A stretch of 64,000 bases of DNA from Halisarca cf. caerulea. Its lineage: Eukaryota; Porifera; Demospongiae; Chondrillida; Halisarcidae. The position numbers and the translations under genes are program-made. Under the pieces are notes generated by a model, which worked only from the letters and a program-made list of their open reading frames with translations, had not been told where the DNA came from and searched no databases. Shown here piece after piece: positions 11,697 through 25,680 of the stretch (position 1 is its first letter; every line of letters starts with the position of its first letter). The stretch covers positions 2,090,001-2,154,000 of the forward strand of contig CAUJGJ010000444.1 of assembly GCA_963170055.1 (NCBI GenBank), written 5' to 3'.

Positions 11697-14600
11697 ATGG
11701 CGTCCCTTTCTGATCATCTTAACCTGCAGGTGGACCCTTCAGAGTGCTTATTATGTGCAGTTTCTTATTGCATTACGTTTGCTGTGTGTTTCAGACATTT
11801 GAAGATTTAAAGGTTGGTACTGACCACTTCGCTGATAAATTAAAGCCAAGAATTTCTCAGGTAGGATATCATTGTGTGCATGTTAGATCATGGATAATAC
11901 AAACGTATGTATTATCTATGGTTAGATCGGGTTGAGTTTAATTAATATACATTGCCTGATGAAACCGTTGTGGTTAAAGCGTTGTATTCGAGGGTGCATT
12001 GACAGCTAAACCACTACAAGCAATACGATTTAACTTTAAGTATGTTTATAGTATCAATGTTGCAATAGCCTGCTGATAGTCTGATGGTTAAGTATGTACT
12101 TGTTAACACGTGCACATTTTTGAAATTGCTATGCATAAGTTGAAGAACATTGTGTTCCAACTCATAGGGCTTGGTAGGTGATCCGGAAAAGGAAAGTTTG
12201 AAAACCAAAGTCACTTCTTTGCAACATGAACTAGAGCAGGCACGGCAGCAAGCAAAACGAGACAAGGAATTGTATGCAGGTTAGATTTTATGACCTTAAT
12301 GTGTAAAGAAGTTCTGTTTTTGTTTGGGAGTGAGCTATAAGTGCATACAGTAGTGGAATGATTGTAAGAAAATGGCAGTAAATGTACAGAACATTCATAG
12401 ATGTTGTTCTTATAAGTTGACTGTCCAAACTCTCCGCTCACACAAAATGAATTTGTCAATACTTAGGGCAGTTGAGTAGGGGTTTCTGACTGCAGTATTC
12501 CAACTGATATTTAGAAATCTGTTTAGATTACAGTTGTAGAACTATCATTTGACCCTTGCTAGGACAATTGGCTGACAAGAATTGTTCAACCATTTCCTCC
12601 GGTATGTAATTTATCATACATGTAATAATGCAATGAAGTTCTGACTATCAAACCTTTTGACCTTGCTATTATGATTCCAGAATGTTGTTGATTGTGCAAA
12701 AATGGTACTTGTTGGTAGTAGTTCATGTCGGAGGCTCAAATCTCAGTGTCACTAGTGCTGATGAGTTTAGGTACTGTGAAGAGTTAGTGTGCCAAATGGC
12801 TGACCCTATTCAGTTTTGGTCAGTGGCGATGACCCGGCAGACTGCTATTTCTAGCCTGGGATTAAGAGTGTTCAGAAATGCAGTCTTGTGAAGGTGTTTC
12901 ATTTGGATCTTTCAATTCTATGGATCATCATCAGCATTTTGATATCCGCCATATTTCCACAATGTGCCTGGAATACAGTGGTGATATGCATACGTACGTA
13001 TGTAGTTTGTATGGTTATCAAAAGATTAACTAAATTTTTCTCATAATTGACTGATCTTTGTGATTGAAAGTAGTCTTCACTTTTCAGATTTACCTTTTTG
13101 TTAGTGTCTTCCTGATATTTTCTATGGTGCATTGATCATTCAACTTTGAGCTCTTCTTATCTGTCACAATTTTTCTTTTGCTCCAACACAGTTGTTGTTG
13201 TTTAGCTATTCATTTCTGTTTTTTGTCGGTATATTTTACCCTCTATTGTTCCAAAGGTTTGCAAAGTGATCCTCACATAGGAAATGGTAACTGTGCATCT
13301 GAACTCTGAAATTTCATTGCCGTATCTTAAACAAACAGTCACCAGGTGATATCTGAAACTAATACATCTTGGTGAATTTTAATCGTCTGATACTGAAGAT
13401 AATTTGTAGAGGCTTTGAGTGGTTTCTTGTCATCCTGTTGCTGTATCAATTTCTATCAAGTAACGAAACTGCTTTCATGGTCGTAGTACAATACTTTAAG
13501 AACCAAGCAACATCACTGCGGAGTGCTTCATTTGTGTGCCATGTTCCTTTTTGTTTTCCTATTTATTGTGGGTAAAGCAGCATATCTCACAGCCTCATGG
13601 AAGTAGACCTCTTCTTGGTGCTGAGATTGGGCTGGATACACAATAATCATATTCATAAGTATTGTCCAACAATAATGGACCACAATAGATGTTAAAACAG
13701 CTAAATTTCAGTTTCTCAAAGCCGCAAAGTGAATCAGAATGATGCAATGTTGTTTTCTAAGGTATTCTGTACAAAACATACCTTCCTGTATAATTATTAT
13801 TTATGCAATACAGTAAAACCTCCATCCAAAATGCAGAAACCTCCTTAAGCAGGACACCATTATTCTGTCCTGTTTGAAGTCCCTCACTTTGACATGTGTA
13901 CAGTTAAATCCTCCAAAATAAGGACACCTCCATAAACAGGACAGCTTACTGTAGTCCCAGTGGTGTCCTTATTACAAGGTTTCACTGTATTTATATTCTG
14001 AAAATTGCTGTGATAAACCTAATGACACTCTAGGTGTACATACGTAGATAGATGCTGTAGCAGATAGAAAGTATGAATTCCTTTTTTTAATGAGAATCCT
14101 ATAATTTTTTGGTCCTCTTCTGTACTACTCATTTCTATTTTGATTGTATTGTAGGACCTTAAAAAGTCAATGTTCTGTGTTTGTGCATTTTATATTGCTT
14201 CCCAAGGGATTCATTCTGATTCTATGTATGTGCTTATGTACGTACGTAGGTATGAGTGTTGGTGGAGACAAAGTGGCTAAGAAAATTGTAGACCTTTCAA
14301 AGCGCAACAGAGAATTGGGAGCAGAATTGATAAGACTGAAGCAGACAATTGGAGACCTCCAAAGCAAGATCACGGTCTATGAAGTACGTACATACGCATG
14401 CAAACATGATTTTTATGCTACGGTATGTATTTTCCTACATACTGTACGTATGTATATGTATGGTACATACAAATGTATGTGCTTGACACACTGTACATAC
14501 GTATATGAGGTCAGGTGCTTAACCTGAAAAATCTCACAAAAAGGTTCAAGTATACGTAGTTGTAGAAATTCTTCAACATGCTAGATCGATTTGAATATGT

Positions 14601-17600
14601 TTTATCATATGTATGTACGTACATATATGGATTTATCTTTGGACAGATAACGGTGTGACAATTTTTCATCAAATTATTACTCAATTCTGCAATGTATTAC
14701 CCACTTGGGCTTCTTCACGTGCATGATAGCTAGAGACTAAAAGCTAAACAGATTGAACAATGTAATTCTACTCACTCACTCACTTACATTGTTCAATCAG
14801 TTTGATTTTTATCTTTTAATTGTGTTTACCTAACCAAGCTCAAGTGAGTGAAACACTGTACAGTTGAATAATTGTTTGATGAAAATTGTGACATGCATGA
14901 TCTGTCCAAAGATAATTGACACATATCTAAAAATAGGCCAGATCTTCATTGTCTGTAAGATGGCTTGGCACTTCAGCTTGAGCTGTCCCATGCAGGTTTT
15001 CTGTTGTCTAGACACTATGAAACTGGGCTTTCTGTGCTGCACTAGTACGTAGGTGTCGGATGTGATGTCAGGCACATTGTATTTTGGTCTCTTTTCACTT
15101 TCTTGTCAAGCTAATCCCTGAATTTGATTGCTGTTTGACTCGGACATTCACATACTTTGTGATTTGGTACTGTTACTCAAGTCCTTATGTACTGGTCTCG
15201 TAGGAAAAGGACAAGGCTTTCGTGGCATCACATAGTGAAGAATCATCCTCCAAGCCACATGAAGTAGTACAAGTGGAACAGGAGTCAAAGGTTTGTGATT
15301 GCACAGAGTTTCTTTGAGGAGGTGGAGCATTTGCCCCATTTGGAAAAGTTTTGCCCTGCCTTGAATATATACGTGTGTATATGTATGTGCATATATTCTA
15401 TACAGTATGTGATGTCATATTTCATGAACAGCAAGGCTGCCTGATGGCTCCCCCCTTGTTTTTTGTCATCTACACTTCCCTCCTGTGATTCTTCTTGTGC
15501 CATGTGGCAATTGATGATAGGTGATTGTCTTTGTGCATAAAATGTGTATCCAGTAAGTGTGATTATGCCAGTAATACTAGGAAGGACTGAGTCCACTGCA
15601 GAGCATTTTAGAGCAATTTAGAGCAGTTTCAAAATTGGAGCCAGAGTGGCTGTCACTTATCGTACAGTTGTAATTTCCATTGGACTTGTGTCCTTTCGTA
15701 TGTACCTTTTTCTGTTTGAGATTGGCAAACCTATACATGTACGCATGCATAACTGCTAGTGTTTCAGATCTTTGATAAGTGCCTGGTGGTTGTTTAATAT
15801 ACGTAGTACTTTTCTGGATTATTGAATATGTTATTCTCTATTTACTCACATCCAATTACTTTCATTGACTGCCTGCTAGTCAGGAATGCTCTATTACTTG
15901 CCTTTTTCTGTCTTTTTGTAGCATTCTAAGCGCATGAATGATGTGTCCTCTTTGAAAGTGAAATTGTCAAGTGCTCGAAATCAGATTGAACTCCTAAAGC
16001 AAGAGCTAGCAGTGTCTCATAAGGTGTATATGTATGTACGTATGCTTTGTGGCTTCTTAACTTCTCAGATGCAAATCATGTCGTTCAAATCATTTGCATT
16101 TGTGGATGTTGGCTTATGTACGTACGTAGGTGCATAGGTGTAGTGGTAAGCGTGAGTACGTATATACAATGAGGATGCTAATGTACAGTACATAGGTAGT
16201 CTATCTATGTACGTATGTACGTATGTACATGCAGGATTGGCTACTCAACACTCTTCATTTTTTTCTGATCTTGTGTACATAATGTTGTACGTACATGTAC
16301 ATATGTATGTATGTAGCACACCAGCAGTTCGATACTCTGTCTGTAGTGTCATATTGTACTAGTAATAGGGTTTAGCTATTCCATGGAAGTATGCTGTATG
16401 TATGTCTTGCAATGCCTCTCTGTGCAATTTTAGCTTACATACGTACATATACAGTAAACGGGACATTGCTCATTTTGTTTCTGGACTGAGTTTTTGGCGA
16501 CTCAATATTTTTTTACTTTCACTGGAAGTGTCCATGTTGTCTGTAGTGACGTCAGGGTTAGGTGCAAAGATAACTACATATTTTCAAGCGATTCCAGTTT
16601 CCAGCGCTGTAGGTGGCCAACTAGTTTTTTAAACCCGAATCGCTTATTTGATTGCTTTGTTTCCTTGCACCATAATTGTGTTTAGCACGCATAGGACACA
16701 TCCTTGATTGGCATGCCTCACTAGACAGTACAGGTGTCTTTCTGTGTGATGGGGGGGCTAGGAGAAGGGGATTCTAAGGGACTCCTTCCTCTGGAAATGT
16801 TTTGCCCCCTTGTACGTATGTAAGTGATGTTAGTATCTCATCATGATAGGACTGCCTTCCCCATCTTACAGCATATTATCTACAGTTTGTCCCTTAGAAT
16901 TTTTCCTGGAAGACGCACTGCAGGGTTTTTTCTTGGGGGGGAAGAGGGGAATCCTGGGTATGGTTCCCCCCTAAGCAGAAGGGTTCCCCCCCCCCCCATC
17001 CCCAAATAAAATTATGCTGCCTTTATTTTTGTGAAGGAACACTGACATAAAAATTGATCATGAATCCATTCATAAAGGGTAGAATTTGCCAAAAAATGCT
17101 TATAAAATCATTACTAGCTTGTATTAATCAATCTTGAGTCCATTGGTAAGTATATTTATTAAGCAATCATATTGAACGCATGTGTCAGAATTTAAGATTC
17201 TAATGTAAATTGCACATTGCACATGCGTAGCTATATGCTCCAAACAGCAGGCATAAGCATTCAAGCTATGATGTATTCACAAACAAGTACTTACGTATAT
17301 TTGCACATGTGCTGGGTTTCTCTTATTGGGAGGGGGGACAAGGTCCCTTGATTTTTTATCCTAGCTATAACACACATGCACAATTGCAACAGACTGATCT
17401 ACGCATGTAGTGTATTCAGAAACAGCTTCAGTGGCATAAAACAGCCTCATTTATCACGTTATGAGGCATAAAAACTATTTTCCTGGGGGAGCATACCCCC
17501 AGACCCCCTAGCTTAGACCACTATCATTCCACACACATACGTATCTGCCCCTCATTACACCACTATACGTACTTTGCCATTGCCCTCTTTTGATCGATCA

Positions 17601-19160
17601 TCATTCTGAAAGAAACCCTGATTTACATGTTGCATGCATGACTGTCATATATATGTATAACTTGTAGAAGGTACTGTACATACTGTATGTAGTTCCTAAT
17701 CTGTATGCTTTATTCATGATTGCTCATAGGTTCTTGCTAAGGAGGTGGGTGAAGGTTTTACTGTCAACGAGCTACTGGCTGGTACATCAGGATGGAGGGG
17801 CAGGGCACAGCAGATAACAGTTCTTCAGAATAAGGTGAACACAATATCTCATTAAGTTACGTACGTACATTTCATGAATGGAGATTAGTTTTCATAAATT
17901 CTGTTTCACGACAATGGATAATTTTGCCCATCTTTTGCATCAAAGTATATTTGTGTCAACTTCCCTAGGGAGTACATACGTATGTATGTACATACACTAG
18001 AACCTCACAAATAAGACCACCCTCGGGACTGGTACAACTGGTCTTAATTGTGAGGTGGTCTTATTTCTGAAAGTGCTAGACAACCTCTCTCAAATGGCAT
18101 CACTTTTCAGCAAGTCCCTCCGTGGAGTCAGGATGCACATGAAAGGCAATCAAATTGTAGAGAAACTGCATCAATCTCCCTCCTTCACCACGACATAGTT
18201 GCTTAACTATTAGGATCATGAATATGTGACTACATGTTCAATATCTCCAATTGTTGGAGTCCTTTTGGAGCCTGAAAAAATCCAAAAACATTGGTAGACT
18301 AATGCAAAAGTGGTCTTAATTGTGAGGTTCTGATATCAAAAGGAAGAATTGTGGTCTTTATTCTGAAACTGTATTCTGTGTAAGAGTATAGGAAAAATTC
18401 TGCACCGCAACAACGTGGTCTTAATTCTGAGGTGGTTCAAATTCCGAGGTGGTCATATTGTGGGGTTCTACTGTATGTACGCATGTAGTTATTACTATTT
18501 TATAACAACATATTATAGTATAATATATGAATGTATGGAAGACTTAGCCTTCATTGTTCCACCTGTTGCTTGAGGGGGTGGGGGGAGGGAATGTGGTGGA
18601 CCAAGCAGGTCTTACTTGACACTTCTGTTAATATGTAGATTTACATTTGCTATGATAATTTGAATTAGAAGATACTCTTAATAGACTGATGTACGTATAT
18701 ACCTACACAAGGTAGAATGGCTGAGATTTGCATAGTGTCGGTATGGAGGGAAAAGCCCTATTGAATTGACGCAGCTACCTTGAAGTGCCACTAGTTTAGT
18801 GAATGTTTTTCATGTTAGTCCAGTATTCTCCCCTGAAGTACAAGGCATATTATGTTCCACATTACCACCTTTATGGCAATGTGCATTTGTACGTGCACAG
18901 TAAGGCAGTGTACTACTTACTTTGACAATACTTCAAGGTAACCAACAGCATCAATTGTACAAGGACTTTAATTGGCCAATAACATATGTACAACATGTGT
19001 TTTGAGTACATTACATACCAATAATGCAAAAGGTGGGTATTTTGGGTCTACATACCTCAAGATGCATACAATGTATTTTACAAGCTGTTTGCTGAGTGGA
19101 ACCAGGAGGGATTGATTTCAAAGAGATCACCTATCCATTTGGTCATACACACATGCACAT

Positions 19161-19228
<68 letters not shown>

Positions 19229-22200
19229 CACACACTACATATTTCAATGAAGTGGAAGGATCTACATGCAGTACATATGTATGTACATTCAAATGTAGTG
19301 TGCATTGGATTTTTTTGTAAATCTGCTACAGGTTTCTGAACTCAAGAAGCAGTTGAAGGGTGTAGATGGGTCATCTCATGAACCTTTGTCCACTGGACTT
19401 GCTGTAAAGGAGAAAGTCAGAATCAAAGAATTAGAACAAAAGAGAAGAAATGAGTTAGAAGTTAGTGGATTTTGATTGACAGTACAATCTTCTGTCACAG
19501 ACTTTTGAAAGACTGAACTGTACAAACTGTCATTGTATCAACACATGTATTGTAATGAGTATAGCAGTTTGTTGTGTTTACTGGTGTTACTGCTATTACT
19601 AAGTACTTATAGTAGGGATGATTAAGGGTATTTGTAGTGGTTGAGAAGATGAGAGTAATTTGATCTGTGTTTGTATCTTATTTACTGGTCTGCTTCTGTG
19701 GATTTGTGTGATAGCTGAGTGGTTTACCTGAACTGGGCTGTGGTGATGATAGAAAGAGAGTGGTCAGATAATGCCTATGTAGCAAGTTGCTAAGTTTTGT
19801 GTGGAACCTTACTCTTTGTAGAAGGTGCATGTGTGCATTTATTATGTACGTACGTACTGTACACACGTACATCCACAGTTTTGTTTGTTCCTTAATCAGA
19901 CATTTGGGGTTGTCTGAAGCTGAAGAGTTTTAAGAAAAGAATTCTATTGAACAAAATTCTGATTGCTGAGTTCTTCATTGTGTAGGAGAAGAGTGCTGAG
20001 TTGGATGCTTTGAGGATAAAACATACTGAGGTGCTCAAGCAGATAGCAGCCCTTAAAGCCAGGAATCGCACTTTGTCCTCCCAAGTGAAATCTAGTACAA
20101 AATCTGTCTCCGCGACTGACAGTCACCCACCTAGTCGAGAGGTCCGACCTTGTCTCAATTGTGCTTCTGCGAAGGCTGTGTATGAGAGGGAAATGACTAG
20201 AAAAGATAAAGAAGTTCATGCTCTCAAGCAAGAGTTGAAGTAATATCTGTATTGTCATAATTGTACAATAGTCTATCAATGCTGTGTGTATATACCTACA
20301 TATGTACGTACGTATTGTTTTGATTGATGGTTTAGAGTTTACAAAACGAAGGCAAAGTCTCAGCCTGAAGAGTTCAGAATCCATTCAGCACCAGGTCTGA
20401 CATTCCTAAACACAGTCACAGGATTAACCTCCAAACATGCTGCTCATGGCTTACCTGTTACTAAGCATAGGTAAGTACGTGCATACATACTTTATGTACG
20501 TATGTACATACGCATGTGCCTTGTCCTAATGTGTTGTGTTTATTCTATATACATACCTACATACATATGTATATTGTCTGTACATATGTTTACTGGTTTA
20601 ACCTCATGTCCTGTACGTGGCTGTTGTTGGTTACTGAATTGCAGTTTAGAGGTGTATGTACGTATGTGTGTAGTTGTAAATTTATGCCTATGATGACTAG
20701 AGATTGTTTTGTTATGTTTTGCTAGAAGTTGGTGAATATTCTTAAGTACATAGTGGAGACTACCTTTCTGTGTAGATGTAGCATTGCCACTCCCTCATTG
20801 CCATACCACATGCTTCGATGTATGTGGTGCATACATACTGTACATGCCTGCACATTTAGTGCAGTATACTGTGGGAGGGGGGGGGGTGGTATTTTTGTAG
20901 TTACTACTGAGATATCTCTGCTTTTCTGTTCTGGACTAACAACTTGACTGTGATTTTGTATGTATGTAAGTACGTACGCATGCATTTAGGGTAAAGCGAT
21001 TGTCTTCTTATCTACGTATAGTTGAGATATTATTTGTACATAGAGGATGGCAAAACTTGGGCAACAGCATATTCACGTACATGCATGTACAGCACTTTAG
21101 TTATTCCATCTGCTTTCTGTAGTGTGTCAGACTCAGTGGATGTGGCTGAGTGGTCTACTAGAGCTCGAGTTTCTGAAGTGGAGAAGGACAAACTTTTGGA
21201 AATGGTTTCTTTGCTCCAGCAAAGGTACTCCAATGTGTACCAGTGCTGTACTGAAAGAGGGTTGTGCTCAGACATGTATGTATTTGCAGTGTACATACTA
21301 ATCTAACTCATACTGATACAAATCTACCTCTGCATGTATGTATATACATGCAGGGGTGGATCCCAAGCAGATATTATTATTGGGTACTACTACTTATTAT
21401 AATGAAACATGCATACATTTTCACTTACAACTTAGCTGTTGGCCTTCCTTGACAATCTGTCACATATTTGGTCATTTTAAGTAAGATTTAACTGGCTAGA
21501 ATGAACTGAATGATCTTTTTTGCACCATGACTGCCATTCTCTTTCGTTATTGCTCAATGACTGAAAACTTCTAGAGTATTCAAAAGTTTTAGTCTATGGC
21601 AGTCAGTTGTACTTTATCTTTCTTGTGTTGTGTGAACTTGCTTTACTTATGTTTATGTACATATGTACATATTATGTTCATAAACATACATGTACACAGT
21701 AGATGAAATTAACTTATCTCATTCACTTTGGAGATGTAAATGTTGGCTTACTGCATATATTCCTGCAGTCTGTAGGGGGAGAGGGTTTTACTGTATAAAC
21801 ATGCGTAAACTAAGATATCATACCCTCTCCCCCATCTGATCTACCTTGGTCCACCACAGACAAGAACATAAGTGCAGCAGTGTGGCTAGTACTTTGTGCT
21901 CTTGGTTAGTTGGTCTTCCATTCGTAGATTGGATAGACTGTTGAGTGTTGTTCCTGTTTTTTTTTACTCAAAATAGTTATGTTTTGTGTTGTACATGTGT
22001 TATTTGAATAGTGCAACGTATCTAGGCATTACACCTATCCTATTTGTAACTACATAGTACATACATATGTGTAAGGCATGTACATACGTATGTATGCTAA
22101 GTAATGGCTATTGGTGAATTGGGCTTTGCTTGTAACATGGTTTTTCTAATGGGCGATAGATGATGAAAGTAAGAGTATTTATGGTATTTTGTAGTGTGTA

Positions 22201-24554
22201 CTGTATCACGCTATTTTCTGTTTCTATTCATGTTTACATGGTTACCTAGTTCGCATTTTTACAACTGAAAACTAATTGGACATACCAGAGATGGTGTGTG
22301 TTAACAGAACTGAGAGTAATTACAATCATGTTTTACTTTCCTTGGATCTCTCCGTATAGATGTTTTGTTTTGAGATCTATTCTCCTGTCTCTTGTACTGT
22401 ACTGTTAACTTTATAAAAAAGGTTAAAGTGAGTATTTTCAATATCTTCTGTTCGTCTTCTCAATCTTAATACAGTAGCTGACATAATGTGTATCAATGGG
22501 GTCCAATGTTGCATGCCATCTACAAGTAACTTGATAGTGTGCTCCACTACTTTAAATGTGGCATACTCACATGTTACAGTGCATGAAGTGAGTTGAGTTT
22601 TATCGCAAATAAATGCATGTACCATTGTATGCATAGTATAGTGAGAATAGGATGGAGTGGAGGGAAGTGTTCCAGCAGAGTGTACTGCAAAGACAAAGTG
22701 TTGTTAGTATAATTGCACTTCACAGCTAAAACTCAGTGAACAAATACTGTCCCTATTGTGAATGGTTTTACTGACCATACTATACCATAGTGAGTCATTT
22801 TTATACGTACTTTATTAGTATAGCTGTGATACAAACTTTTCACACTGGTGCATGAATTGTGGTACATATGTACTTCTGGGTCTGTTTATAACTATGCACA
22901 TCATGACATGTATTGGATACTGTACATACTTTCTAAGCCTAACTCTCTATAATCTGAATATCTCCTTAAACTGGATTCAGTTCAAAGTTCCGTTTATTAC
23001 ATTTGCTTTGTGTACATATGGCTGAAAGAGATCACTAATCTGCTCACCCTGTGAATGGACTGGTTTAGACATGTTTCACTTCATAGTTTGTGCATATGAT
23101 TTGTTTGTGTTCAGATTGGATGAGGCTGTTTCTAGACTTTCAGAACTCTCTGTAGCAAGACCAAAAGTATCTGGAAATACTAAAATGTCTGGTCTTAAGA
23201 TGGATGGTGATGCAGAATTGGTGGAAAGGTGAGTACTTCGTGGCCTGCTACCATGCTAAGATTAACAATTGCTGAGCTCTTAATGAGTATCTATTTCTAT
23301 TGGTACTGAATGAAGCTAATTATTAATGTTCTTTGTTTTGAATTGAATGGTAGGAAAATGTTCTGATATTCCTGAAGTCCTTGGAAGAATTTAATCATAG
23401 GAAAGCTGCTATTTTACAGTGTGCATTTCTGAATGTTTTGCCTTAAATGCTAGTTACAGTAAAACCTCTCTAATCTACCCCCCTGTAATCAGCCAAACCC
23501 ACTAATCCGCCAACCCTACTAATCCGCCCTAGTCTCCAAAAAAGAATTATATGCCTGTACTGTGTTCAAACCTTGTTAATCCGCCAACCTCACTAATCCA
23601 CCGCAAGATTGGTATTCCCAATTGTGGTGGATTAGAGAGGTTTCACTGTACTCACCTACAGTAGGTGTAGGCCTGGGGTCATAGGAATGTACAGGTACCC
23701 TCAATGTACCCCGATGTACATGGGATTGTGCTTACCTACGTAGCTGTGCTTTGAAAGTATATTGAAAATGTTTGTGTTTTGTGTTTATATACTCTGCTAC
23801 CAGGGTATCCATGAAATTGTACTCCATAAACAGCGCTTAAGTGAGAGGCTGCTTGGTCTCTTAGAACAGCTACGTACTGTATATTGCAGATGTTACTATT
23901 TCAAGTAGTCTATTTTAGTAGAGGATCCATTGTCATCCTGATTATGCTGCTTTCTTCATTTTGTGTCTTATGTGCCCAGCGTAATCAGACAGTATTGACA
24001 AAGGACGCCTGGCATTATCTGACAATATTGACAAAGGATGCTTAGTGTAATCGACAGTATTGACAAAGGATGCTTAGTGTAATCAGACAATGTTGATCGA
24101 CAAAGGATACTTGTGTAAAACCATTTCGAATGGTAAAATGATTTAGGATTAACACAGGACAATGCAAAAAGGTTTTATCAAGGAAACATCCTCCAAACCA
24201 TCCCTAACCCTTTGCTTGCCTAGCCTGTGCCTGTTAGTAATTTACTCTTGTTCCAAGTATTCTTGGAGGATGCTTTTTGCACAGTCCTGTGTCAATCTGA
24301 CAATCTGACATCCTTTTACCATTTTTAAATATTTTTTAATCTAATTTAATTTAGTAATTTATAACTTATTTTGGAGCAACTTCCTTTTTAGGCTTCATAT
24401 TCAAATGGATGAAAATCAAGCTCTTAAGGAAACTTTATCTCAGTACCAGTCATCCAAAGCACAAGATATAAAATTGTTAACTGAATTGTTTAAGCAATCA
24501 AGACTTCAGTTTTCTCAAACCATTAAAGAACTTAAATCTAAGTTAGTTGAATAG
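11697..24554 (+). CDS. CCDC13: Coiled-coil protein homologous to CCDC13, 13 exons
   Basis: Exons: 11697-11729, 11795-11860, 12168-12279, 14250-14383, 15204-15290, 15922-16023, 17730-17834, 19332-19460, 19986-20239, 20336-20470, 21123-21224, 23115-23228 and 24392-24554. All have GT-AG borders and compatible phases. They give 1536 bases, 511 residues. The protein is almost wholly heptad-like coiled coil, rich in K, E, Q and L. Diagnostic stretches are KIVDLSKRNRELGAELIRLK (exon 4), LKVKLSSARNQIELLKQEL (exon 6) and VLAKEVGE ... WRGRAQQITVLQ (exon 7). From memory these match vertebrate CCDC13, a centriolar-satellite protein needed for ciliogenesis and for centrosome and genome stability. Vertebrate CCDC13 is longer, about 700 residues. 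Exon 9 contains a CLNC pair and uses a GAA|GTAATA donor. If that donor is skipped, a stop follows at once and gives a truncated isoform. Confidence 0.85.
13811..13987. mobile_element. CAGTAAAACCTC MITE in CCDC13 intron 3
   Basis: TA-CAGTAAAACCTCCATCC opens the element and AAGGTTTCACTG-TA closes it. The ends are inverted repeats with a TA target duplication and the length is 177 bp. Inside, GGACACC words in both orientations (CAGGACACC, AAGGACACC) give a second, internal inverted repeat. Confidence 0.7.
14635..14920. mobile_element. Palindromic (foldback) element in CCDC13 intron 4
   Basis: The left arm, about 14635-14765, starts TTATCTTTGGACAGAT and ends GATTGAACAATG. The right arm, about 14790-14918, is its reverse complement (CATTGTTCAATCAG ... 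CTGTCCAAAGATAA), with a short ACTCACTCACTCACTTA spacer. Arms are about 125 bp with scattered differences. A single arm occurs at 10475-10620, so this is a dispersed family. Confidence 0.7.
17996..18475. mobile_element. TAGAACCTCAC MITE with internal GAGGTGGTC repeats, CCDC13 intron 7
   Basis: The ends read CTAGAACCTCACAAATAAGACC and GGTCATATTGTGGGGTTCTACTG, inverted repeats. Internally the motif GGTCTTAATT.TGAGG recurs at about 18041, 18310 and 18417, in tandem-like fashion. Length is about 480 bp, non-coding, same end-type as the CAGT..ACCTC family. Confidence 0.65.
19162..19240. repeat. (CA)n microsatellite in CCDC13 intron 7
   Basis: A long near-perfect CA dinucleotide tract, about 90 bp upstream of exon 8 (19332). 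Tract length near the 3' splice site could vary among individuals. Confidence 0.97.
23457..23648. mobile_element. CAGTAAAACCTCTCTAATC MITE in CCDC13 intron 12
   Basis: TA-CAGTAAAACCTCTCTAATC at the left and GGATTAGAGAGGTTTCACTG-TA at the right are near-perfect inverted repeats with TA duplication. Repeated AATCCGCCAACC words inside suggest internal tandem growth. Length is 192 bp. Confidence 0.75.
23985..24118. repeat. Minisatellite, about four copies of a 33-bp unit
   Basis: The unit is TCAGACAGTATTGACAAAGG followed by ATGCTTAGTGTAA, repeated about four times with small indels (one unit begins TCGACAG, the last contains an extra ATCG). It lies in CCDC13 intron 12, about 270 bp upstream of the last exon. 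Just downstream (about 24150-24297) are inverted TTGACACAGGAC/GTCCTGTGTCAA ends of another small element. Confidence 0.75.
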
Positions 24555-24681
24555 CCTTGTTTTTATATTTGTTTATAGCATTTATTGCATACAAATGCAC
24601 GAATCTGTGCACGTGTATCTCCATCTGTGGTCATTTGATCCATACAAGTGAGATCCTGGGCTGGGAAGGGGGATACAGTGG

Positions 24682-24797
24682 CAGGCCTGTACCCCTGTAG
24701 CTTACTGAGGATAGAATGTTAAAGTACTCTGCCCCTATACTAGGTTTTTGGACAGAATTTTTGCTGTTCCTAGCTGATCTGAAACAATAATGTCCTC
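24682..24797. repeat. Dispersed repeat, copy 1 (second copy at 25562-25680)
   Basis: About 115 bp starting near GTACCCCTGTAGCTTACTGAGG and ending CTGAAACAATAATGT is repeated in the same orientation at 25562-25680 with scattered changes and one insertion (GTACATGTAAGC). It contains the shared core GGACAGAATTTTTGCTGTTC. Neither copy has visible terminal repeats. Confidence 0.75.
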
Positions 24798-25408
24798 CTA
24801 AACCACAATTAACCTTGATGTGCATGACTTGATTATATTGATTTGCAGTTAAGTCTATATATTTTGATAACCATTCATTTAGCCAACACCAATTTTCGAA
24901 GTGAATATAAAGCTACAGTATATATATATATACGTACATATAGGCCTATTCATTATTTATACTTCAGAATCTATAGATTTCGAATAAGTGTTTTATGATA
25001 TACTTATGGACAGGCTGTAAAGTTATGAAATTCAATTAACGAACAACTGATAATTTAATTATATTCAGTACAACTATATATACTTATATCGTACTATTAC
25101 TATTATTACAGCTAAATATAATAATATAAATGTAAACTCTTAGACTAACAGTTGCTCTCAAACTTGATGTGCATGTTCAGCTAGTTATCCTTGCCACTGG
25201 TCAGTTCAGGTAGCTTGACACTCAGTAGAGCATAGCATCTGCTACATCCTGCATGTTGAGGACAAGAGTATACAACAGGCATGGCGTTAGAACAACCATA
25301 AAATTATAATATATAGTATAGATTAAGTGTATCAAAGAAGTAATTTGAGTTAAATATTTGTATGGAGACTGTCACCTATGTATGCATTCAAATTACTTAA
25401 TTAGTTTC

Positions 25409-25439
<31 letters not shown>

Positions 25440-25561
25440 AGATATTTGAAAAATAGAAGCACAAGATAACACTGATCCATCTGAGCTTTAAGTAGGCATT
25501 GTTTTACAACCTATAACTATAGTTTATCATTTAATTGAAAACATGTACAATTGTTATAGAG

Positions 25562-25680
25562 GGGCCAGTACCCTGTAGCTTACTGAGGATGGAATGTTCA
25601 GGTACTCTGCCCCTGTACATGTAAGCTAGGTTTGGACAGAATTTTTGCTGTTCCTAGCTGTTCTGAAACAATCAATAATG
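25562..25680. repeat. Dispersed repeat, copy 2
   Basis: Direct-orientation copy of 24682-24797, sharing GTAGCTTACTGAGGATGGAATG and GGACAGAATTTTTGCTGTTC. It ends about 75 bp before the left target duplication of the nested element at 25756. Confidence 0.75.
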
